A stretch of DNA of 64,000 nucleotides from Brevibacillus sp042683565. GTDB lineage: Bacteria; Bacillota; Bacilli; Brevibacillales; Brevibacillaceae. The notes under the pieces were generated by a model. That model ran no database searches. It saw nothing but the letters and a program-made list of their open reading frames with translations, and had not been told where the DNA came from. Positions 59,034 through 64,000 of the stretch are shown here, one piece after another. The position numbers and the translations under genes were made by a program. The stretch lies in the NCBI RefSeq assembly GCF_042683565.1, contig NZ_JBHUJW010000043.1, forward strand, positions 1 to 64,000, in the 5' to 3' direction. Numbering within the stretch: position 1 is the first letter of the stretch; the number at the start of each line of letters is the position of its first letter.

Positions 59034-60164
59034 ATGACTTCTGCCGCGCTCGTGCAAATACGCCGTGACCTGCATCAGATTCCGGAGCCTGGCTTTCAGG
59101 AAGTGAAGACCCAGCAGTATTTGCTCGCCTATTTAGCGGGGCTTCCCCAGGAGCGTCTGGAGATCAAGACGTGGCGCACCGGCATCCTCGTCAGGATTCC
59201 CGGCACCGATCCGCAGCGGACGATTGCGTGGCGGACGGACATGGACGGGCTTCCCATCACCGAGGAGACGTCCTATCCGTTCCGCTCGCTGCACGAAGGC
59301 TATATGCACGCCTGCGGACACGATGTGCACATGACGATCGCGCTGGGGTTGCTGACGCATTTTGTGGAGAATCCCGTTGCGGACAACCTGCTGTTTGTGT
59401 TCCAGCCTGCGGAAGAAGGGCCGGGCGGAGCTTTGCCGATGATGAACAGCGAGGAGTTTGCTGCCTGGCGACCGGACTGTATCTTCGCCCTGCATATCGC
59501 GCCGGAATATCCGGTAGGGCATATTGCCACCAAGCCGGGCATTCTCTTTGCCAATACGTCCGAACTGTTTGTGGATCTGGTCGGCAAAGGGGGGCACGCC
59601 GCTTTTCCTCATCTGGCGAGCGACATGGTCGTGGCAGGCAGTCATCTGGTGACGCAGCTGCAGTCGATCGTCTCCCGCAACATCGATCCTCTGGATTCGG
59701 CTGTGGTAACAGTCGGCAGGATTGAAGGCGGCACCAAGCAGAACATCATCGCGGAGAGAGCGCGGCTCGAAGGCACGATCCGTACGTTTTCCATGGAATC
59801 CATGGCACGTGTAAAGACCCGCATCGAAGAGCTGGTCAAAGGGATCGAAGCGGGTTTTGCCTGCACGGCATCCATCGATTACGGCTGCGGCTACTGCCAG
59901 GTGTACAACGAGGAATCGCTGACAGAAGATTTCATGGCTTGGGTGCGCGAGGCGTGTCCAGACGTGACGCTCATTCACTGCAAGGAAGCGATGACGGGGG
60001 AAGACTTCGGGTACTTCCTCAGCGAGATCCCGGGCTTCCTGTTCTGGCTTGGGGTGGACACGCCGTACGGGCTGCATCATTCCAAAATCGAGCCGAGTGA
60101 AGATGCCATCGGTGTCGCCATTGACGTCGTTTCCCGCTACTTTACAAAGCTGGCAACGCGCTGA
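59034..60164 (+). CDS. N-acetyldiaminopimelate deacetylase
   Basis: The 376-residue M20-family amidohydrolase has RRDLHQIPEPGFQE at the N-terminus, the metal motif HACGHDVHM and FQPAEEGPGG with the catalytic glutamates. The later TGEDFGYF and the closing LHHSK histidine follow. It is three bases after the aminotransferase stop, with AAAGGAGG ahead. It removes the acetyl group to give LL-diaminopimelate. The gene order dapH, aminotransferase, deacetylase forms a complete acetylase branch. Confidence 0.92.
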   Translation: MTSAALVQIRRDLHQIPEPGFQEVKTQQYLLAYLAGLPQERLEIKTWRTGILVRIPGTDPQRTIAWRTDMDGLPITEETSYPFRSLHEGYMHACGHDVHMTIALGLLTHFVENPVADNLLFVFQPAEEGPGGALPMMNSEEFAAWRPDCIFALHIAPEYPVGHIATKPGILFANTSELFVDLVGKGGHAAFPHLASDMVVAGSHLVTQLQSIVSRNIDPLDSAVVTVGRIEGGTKQNIIAERARLEGTIRTFSMESMARVKTRIEELVKGIEAGFACTASIDYGCGYCQVYNEESLTEDFMAWVREACPDVTLIHCKEAMTGEDFGYFLSEIPGFLFWLGVDTPYGLHHSKIEPSEDAIGVAIDVVSRYFTKLATR

Positions 60165-60184
60165 TTGTCCATATCGACTTGACC

Positions 60185-60220
60185 AAAGGAGCAGCAAGCA
60201 GGACGCTGCTCCTTTTCTTT
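60185..60220 (+). terminator. dap operon terminator
   Basis: AAAGGAGCAGC pairs with GCTGCTCCTTT, followed by T residues. Confidence 0.88.
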
Positions 60221-60433
60221 TTTCCGGCTTCTCATTGTCAAGGGTACTTCACGCTCGCTTTTTACCTGTGCATAAGTCTTTCTCCCTGTTTGTGAAGACT
60301 TGTGGATACTGTGGATACTGTTGAAAAAAGTTGCCGCAGAACCACAACTATTTGCCGTTTTGGGCGTATAAACTAGTAGAAACCAATTCGGAGCAAGCAA
60401 GCGCGCGGCGCAAACATACAGGAGGAACAAAAC
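60221..60433. other. Intergenic, nothing gene-like
   Basis: It carries GTGGATACTGTGGATACTG near 60302-60320, a tandem nine-base repeat, and the ribosome site of the next gene. No other signal is clear. Confidence 0.3.
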
Positions 60434-61030
60434 ATGAAAAAAAGATGGTTGACAGCATTGTTAGGAGCAGCGGTTTTGGCTGGGGCAGGAAGCACTGCCT
60501 TGGGCGAAGAAGCGATGCGCATCTTTCTGGGCGGCGAACGAATCGTAAGCAGCATGGGCGCATCCAATGCGGATTCGGTGGAGGACCTGGTTGCCAAAAT
60601 GGGCGGCTTTTCGGAATACGACCAAAGCTCGGGAAAATTGGAAATAATCAAGCCGAACGTGAACATTCTCGTACTGGAAGGCATTCAGCAGACGCGTAAC
60701 AAGACGGTGGTCTTCAGCAACCCGATCAAAGGGTACAGCGATAAAAACGTTCCGCGCACATTCAACGTGTTTGTGGAAGTAGACGAGGCTCCGGTGGCCA
60801 AAGACCTGAGAATGCAGCTGGTGCTGATTGCGCCGGATGGCAAAGAGGTAGACAAAGGGAAGGAGTGGAAGTATTCGACGCAAAATGCGAACAGCTTCTA
60901 TTTCTCCGAGCCGTTTATCTCCACCAAGCTGGAAAGTTATGGAACGTACAAAGTCCAGGTGCGGATGAAAACCGAAAAGTACAAGTCTTACGTAGTGGTC
61001 GGCGAGAACAGCTTTACAGTCGGACGTTAA
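60434..61030 (+). CDS. Secreted hypothetical protein
   Basis: AGGAGG precedes the ATG. The signal peptide is about residues 1-24 (KKRWLTALLGAAVLAGAGST, cleaved after ALG). The first part of the mature protein (MRIFLGGERI and onward) faintly resembles the copper-amine-oxidase-N module. The C-terminal half is beta-rich (FVEVDEAPVAKDLRMQLVLI, GTYKVQVRMKTEKY) with an Ig-like look. It has 198 residues. Function is unknown, probably cell-wall-associated. Confidence 0.65.
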   Translation: MKKRWLTALLGAAVLAGAGSTALGEEAMRIFLGGERIVSSMGASNADSVEDLVAKMGGFSEYDQSSGKLEIIKPNVNILVLEGIQQTRNKTVVFSNPIKGYSDKNVPRTFNVFVEVDEAPVAKDLRMQLVLIAPDGKEVDKGKEWKYSTQNANSFYFSEPFISTKLESYGTYKVQVRMKTEKYKSYVVVGENSFTVGR

Positions 61031-61072
61031 AATAATAGCCTGTTTGCGTTCCCACGTGGCTTGTTCACATGG

Positions 61073-61078
61073 TATAAT
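61073..61078 (+). promoter_or_regulatory. Extended -10 promoter element
   Basis: TATAAT is preceded by TGG, 63 bases ahead of the DUF4912-like gene. Confidence 0.5.
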
Positions 61079-61141
61079 AGGTGGAAAAGCCGATATACAT
61101 GGTGAAAGCGAGTACATGAAAGAAAGGAACGATGGGAGCGA

Positions 61142-61504
61142 ATGGAGACAAATCCCCCGCGATCATCCACTGACGTAGAAGGCCCGAGTATACGCATCGC
61201 CTGGAAAGATGAGCATTCGATCCAGGCAGAGTGGAACATGACGAAGGAGTTTGAGCAGGAAGTGGAAAAGAAATTTGCCATCCCTTTTGCAGAACTGCCT
61301 TTTGTCTTGCGCCTTTTCGATGTGACTGACCGCAAAGAGGTCCGCGATGATGGCACTGACCTGTACACTGATTTTGATATCAACCACCGTTCGTCCGAGT
61401 GGATTCTTTACGGAGTGACACAAGGATTGGAATATTGTGCAGATTTGGGCATTCGGATGGTAGATGGAAGGTTTTATTCGCTGTCGAGATCTCAAATGAT
61501 TTGA
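61142..61504 (+). CDS. DUF4912-like protein
   Basis: The 120-residue soluble protein has LPFVLRLFDVTD, SSEWILYGV and a closing GIRMVDGRFYSLSRS, the usual order in DUF4912 domains. Those are beta-sandwich proteins of unknown role, sometimes linked to the cell surface in sporulating bacteria. The ATG at 61142 has GGGAG close ahead. A terminator follows at once. Confidence 0.7.
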   Translation: METNPPRSSTDVEGPSIRIAWKDEHSIQAEWNMTKEFEQEVEKKFAIPFAELPFVLRLFDVTDRKEVRDDGTDLYTDFDINHRSSEWILYGVTQGLEYCADLGIRMVDGRFYSLSRSQMI

Positions 61505-61525
61505 TCAACGTGCTCACGAATAAGG

Positions 61526-61553
61526 AAGACCCTCTGCGAAGAGGGTCTTTTGT
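61526..61553 (+). terminator. Terminator of the DUF4912-like gene
   Basis: AAGACCCTCT pairs with AGAGGGTCTT, followed by T residues. Confidence 0.85.
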
Positions 61554-61625
61554 TTATGTTTTGATGTACGCAGACAATTCTTCTCATACAGCAGGAGGGC
61601 GATGATGGAGCCAGGCGGACAAAGA

Positions 61626-61649
61626 AAAACAGCCGGGAAAATTCGGCTG
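61626..61649 (-). terminator. Terminator of the minus-strand gene ending at 61674
   Basis: CAGCCG pairs with CGGCTG. On the minus strand the stem is followed by a T run. Confidence 0.65.
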
Positions 61650-61673
61650 CATCGTGCCCGGGCAGGGCATTTG

Positions 61674-62102
61674 TTATGGCTTGCGGGGCTGGAAGTACTG
61701 GATTCGCTTGTTGAACAGATGCAGCTCCGCCTTGTAGTCTTTGGCCAAATACCGGCAGTATTCATTTGCCTTGTTTTTGTCACCGTGTGTGGCAGATTCC
61801 GGCAGGGAGATTTGGATGTAGTGCTTTTCTTGTCCGTTCACTTCAGCAGAGCCGACACCCACGACGATCGCCTTGTACATGCTCGGATCTTTGCCTTTGA
61901 GAAGGAACCAGGAGCCTTTTCCTTCCGTGCGTTCTTCCAGCGTGTAGGGAAAAGCTGCTTCTGCATAAGACCAGCCGAGCTGTTCTCCCGTCTTGGTCGT
62001 CATGTCGATATAGCGGGTAAACTTTGCCTTCACGTCTTCAATGTCTGCTTTTGCAACTGTCGATCCTTCTACGAAATAGATGTAGGCCGATTGAAGTTTC
62101 AC
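61674..62102 (-). CDS. Hypothetical protein (possibly DUF1885)
   Basis: The start is taken as a GTG at 62102. AGGAG lies 11 bases ahead, and the GTG four codons upstream sits on the site itself. Of about 142 residues, LQSAYIYFVEGS opens, KKAGEQL-like and AAFPYTLEE blocks follow, and AEVNGQEKHYIQISLPE and YCRYLAKDYKAELHLF close. The pattern recalls DUF1885 of Bacillus, with low certainty. It is soluble with no known function. Confidence 0.6.
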   Translation of the reverse strand: MKLQSAYIYFVEGSTVAKADIEDVKAKFTRYIDMTTKTGEQLGWSYAEAAFPYTLEERTEGKGSWFLLKGKDPSMYKAIVVGVGSAEVNGQEKHYIQISLPESATHGDKNKANEYCRYLAKDYKAELHLFNKRIQYFQPRKP

Positions 62103-62286
62103 GATTGCACTCACTCCTAGTACCGAGTATATCTGCGTTTAGTTTAGCATTGCTTCCACTCTTTGACAACGCAACAATTCTTGGCCGAAAACAATTGCGC
62201 GTCTTTTCTGAAAAGTGTAAAATATAATTATTATTCATATCGCAGATACATGAAAGATCAACGAATTACATGGAGGAATAGACCCT

Positions 62287-62811
62287 ATGCAAGAGGTCTC
62301 GATCAGAAACGTATTTGAAGCGCTAAATACGATGCGCGCCATCGACGTGGTGAACAAGGAAGACTGGGAGCGGGCAGCGAAGGAAGCCGAGTTGGATTCC
62401 TCCGTTCAATTAAACATTCTCTGGATCATTTATTGCTACGAAGGAGTGCGGGTCACACAAATTGCCGACTGGACCTTCTGGCACCCTTCCTCAATCGTCA
62501 TTCATATCAAGAAGTTGATGGAAAAAGGGATGGTAACCATCGAAAAGTCGGAGTTGGACGGACGTGTCGTGCATGTCTATCCGACGCAAAAAGGCAAAGA
62601 AGTCATTGAAGCGAGCCGTCGAAGTGTACCATCTATTTTTCGATTGACGTATGCATTGGAGAGAATGGAGGAACGCTACAGTACAGCGGTAGTGGAATTG
62701 TTCTTTGAATGCCTTTCCTTTGTCGCGCAGTCGCTGCACGGGGCAGAGAAGGTACGCTGGATTCAGGAGGGCGAAGATCGGGTGCCGAATTCCCGGCATT
62801 TGATTAGTTAA
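62287..62811 (+). CDS. MarR-family regulator, Hpr/ScoC-like
   Basis: The 174-residue winged-helix protein has NILWIIYCYEGVRVTQIADW as helices 2-3, WHPSSIVIHIKKLMEKGMV as the recognition helix, and SELDGRVVHVYPTQKG as the wing. The layout and the ILWIIY stretch match Hpr/ScoC, the transition-state repressor of proteases and sporulation, but overall identity looks moderate and a general MarR role is possible. TGGAGG is ten bases ahead of the ATG. A TATAAT at 62223-62228 lies upstream. Confidence 0.75.
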   Translation: MQEVSIRNVFEALNTMRAIDVVNKEDWERAAKEAELDSSVQLNILWIIYCYEGVRVTQIADWTFWHPSSIVIHIKKLMEKGMVTIEKSELDGRVVHVYPTQKGKEVIEASRRSVPSIFRLTYALERMEERYSTAVVELFFECLSFVAQSLHGAEKVRWIQEGEDRVPNSRHLIS

Positions 62812-62917
62812 GCCGCAAATGTAGCAAACAGGTAGGTTTTCGCGTATACTGGTAAGTACTCCGAATATTTATGCAAAACGCATTCGGAGCCAACTTGCAG
62901 ATGAGGAGGGATTGCTT

Positions 62918-63217
62918 ATGGTGCACTACGACCACTTGTACGAGGAGACCGAGAACGCCAACGTGCGGTTTCTGGGGTTTGTCTCGGAAGGAACTCGCTA
63001 CGACTTCGGGATTGTGTTTACGCACAAGTTTTACGGCAAGCCATTGGTGATCTGTATGCAGACGGGGCAATCGACCCTTCTCAGTTCAGAGGATGCAGTC
63101 AATCCGGATTATCTGCAGCGGATATTCAGACTGAAATCCGAAAGCGAAGCGGAAGCCCTCGCCCATTTTTTTCAAGACCATTTGCCAACGATTCCATTTG
63201 AAGAAAATCAGTATTAG
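62918..63217 (+). CDS. DUF3055-like protein
   Basis: The ATG at 62918 has GGAGG eight bases ahead. The 99-residue protein has VRFLGFVSEGTRYDFGIVFT and GKPLVICMQTGQSTLLS, then a final helix (EAEALAHFFQDHL). This fits the small DUF3055 family as I recall it from Bacillus. It is cytoplasmic with function unknown. A strong terminator follows. Confidence 0.7.
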   Translation: MVHYDHLYEETENANVRFLGFVSEGTRYDFGIVFTHKFYGKPLVICMQTGQSTLLSSEDAVNPDYLQRIFRLKSESEAEALAHFFQDHLPTIPFEENQY

Positions 63218-63220
63218 CAG

Positions 63221-63251
63221 ACGAGCAGAAGATTTCTTCTGCTCGTTTTTT
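63221..63251 (+). terminator. Terminator of the DUF3055-like gene
   Basis: ACGAGCAGAAGA pairs with TCTTCTGCTCGT, followed by T residues. Confidence 0.9.
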
Positions 63252-63336
63252 ATCATGAAAATGGGATAGGGAGATTGCCAGACCTGCGCCCTTTGGGTAT
63301 GATCGTTTGGCACAACCAATGGAGGAGGAACGAGCA

Positions 63337-64000
63337 ATGAGCTATCAATGGCCCGCACCCGAGCCCAAAGGGGCGGTCGTGCTGGTTCATGGCACGGGGG
63401 AACATTACGGACGTTACGAGCATGTCGCAGCTTTTTTGAACGAACGAGGCTGGAGCGTGTTCACCGGAGATTTGCCAGGGTGGGGCAGATCCCCGGGCAG
63501 GAGGGGGCATATCGATTCCTTTGACCAATACATAGAAGCGGTACATGGATGGATGGCGGAGGCGAGGGCGGCATGCGGCGCTGCGCAGCCGCTCTACTTG
63601 CTCGGGCACAGTCTGGGCGGGCTGATTGCTGTGCGGTATGTGCAGTCGGCAGGAAGCGCCGGGCTGACTGGCCTCATCCTGACTTCTCCGTGCCTGGCTT
63701 TGAAGCTGGAGGTTCCCCGCTGGAAGGCGAGGCTCGCCCGCTTGCTGGACAGCGCTTGGCCGACGCTGGCGATGCCAAATGGCATAACGGCGGATATGGT
63801 GTCGCGGGACGAGGCGGTCCAGGCCGCCTATCGCACCGATCCGCTCAATTACGGGAAAGTGAGTGTGAGATGGTTCCAGGAACTGCAGCGGGCGATGGAG
63901 GCTGCCTGGCAGGAGCGGGCGGCGATCCCGCTTCCTGTACTCATCCAGCAGGCGGGAGATGATTCGCTGATCCAGGCAGATGCGGTGGAGCGTTTTGCGG
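63337..64000 (+). CDS. Alpha/beta hydrolase (lysophospholipase-like), cut by the window edge
   Basis: The ATG at 63337 has AGGAGGA ahead, and the frame stays open for 221 codons to the window end. VVLVHGTGEHYGRYEHVAAF is the oxyanion-hole region, GDLPGWGRSPGRRGHI follows, and LLGHSLGGL holds the nucleophile Ser (GxSxG). The pattern is that of the monoglyceride-lipase/lysophospholipase group. The catalytic Asp region (VLIQQAGDDSLI) is just inside the window. The His would lie beyond it. The substrate is probably a lipid ester, by inference. Confidence 0.85.
   Translation, partial: MSYQWPAPEPKGAVVLVHGTGEHYGRYEHVAAFLNERGWSVFTGDLPGWGRSPGRRGHIDSFDQYIEAVHGWMAEARAACGAAQPLYLLGHSLGGLIAVRYVQSAGSAGLTGLILTSPCLALKLEVPRWKARLARLLDSAWPTLAMPNGITADMVSRDEAVQAAYRTDPLNYGKVSVRWFQELQRAMEAAWQERAAIPLPVLIQQAGDDSLIQADAVERFA

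Noticed and set aside
57057..59075. Minus-strand open frame of 672 residues opposite dapH and the aminotransferase
   Set aside because: It has a His/Arg/Gln-rich, shadow-like composition and no ribosome site, and it lies fully opposite well-supported genes.
1..64000. CRISPR arrays, transposase genes, prophage genes or rRNA
   Set aside because: No regularly spaced repeats, transposase or phage structural motifs, or rRNA sequence were seen on either strand.

Overview
The window reads as chromosomal DNA from a Gram-positive, endospore-former-like Bacillota. Gene content and protein sequences point to Brevibacillus or a close Paenibacillaceae relative, but this is inferred from families and no database was searched. 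Supporting signs are strong AGGAGG-type ribosome sites, frequent GTG and TTG starts, Fur boxes of the Bacillus type, a lysine L-box ahead of an acetylase-pathway dap operon, a cobalamin riboswitch, YitT, ThiM, PdxK, RarD, DHH-type pyrophosphatase and Hpr-like proteins, and a tRNA array ending in Met-His.

Layout. 1-4.7 kb is a loose region: a DinB-family relic, a frameshifted secreted-protein gene, a glycosyltransferase-like gene, a secreted copper-amine-oxidase-N/leucine-rich-repeat protein and a small basic protein. 4.8-5.7 kb encodes a membrane-anchored His-rich metal-binding-like protein. 5.8-9.0 kb is a tight three-gene operon: HIT hydrolase, MazG-like pyrophosphohydrolase, and a PLD-helicase fusion. 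It is followed at once by a complete Wadjet plasmid-defence operon in the order jetD-jetA-jetB-jetC (9.1-16.9 kb). Together these form a defence island of about 11 kb, and the first operon is the best candidate for an undescribed system in the window.

17.2-22.7 kb is a four-gene ABC export operon (ATPase, lipoprotein adaptor, large FtsX-type permease, and a second ATPase fused to an AbrB-like domain). 23-32 kb holds single genes: a small membrane protein, Nudix, an acetyl-CoA synthetase-like enzyme behind an unusual structured and palindromic leader, PpaC, a MerR/TipA regulator with a 19-bp-spacer promoter, LysR, a DJ-1/PfpI protein, SDR and a metallo-beta-lactamase-fold hydrolase. 32.1-35.9 kb is a B12-riboswitch-controlled btuF-btuC-btuD-cobU uptake and salvage operon.

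36.1-39.8 kb has yitT behind a structured leader, two unknown genes, thiM, a small protein and a phospholipase A2-like protein. 40.0-41.1 kb is a promoter, seven tRNA genes (Ser, Glu, Val, Leu, Gly, Met, His) and a strong terminator, with a partial tRNA-Gly duplication inside. 41.2-46.3 kb is a Fur-controlled iron region: a ferredoxin-NADP reductase-like flavoprotein divergent from a siderophore ABC operon. 46.5-48.7 kb has rarD and pdxK. 48.9-55 kb has a second MacAB-like export operon and a large secreted protein. 55-56.6 kb has an EcsC-family protein and an acetyltransferase. 56.7-60.2 kb is the lysine-riboswitch operon dapH, aminotransferase, N-acetyl-diaminopimelate deacetylase. 60.4-64 kb has small secreted and unknown proteins, an Hpr-like MarR regulator, a DUF3055-like protein and a truncated alpha/beta hydrolase. 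No transposase gene, rRNA or CRISPR array was seen.
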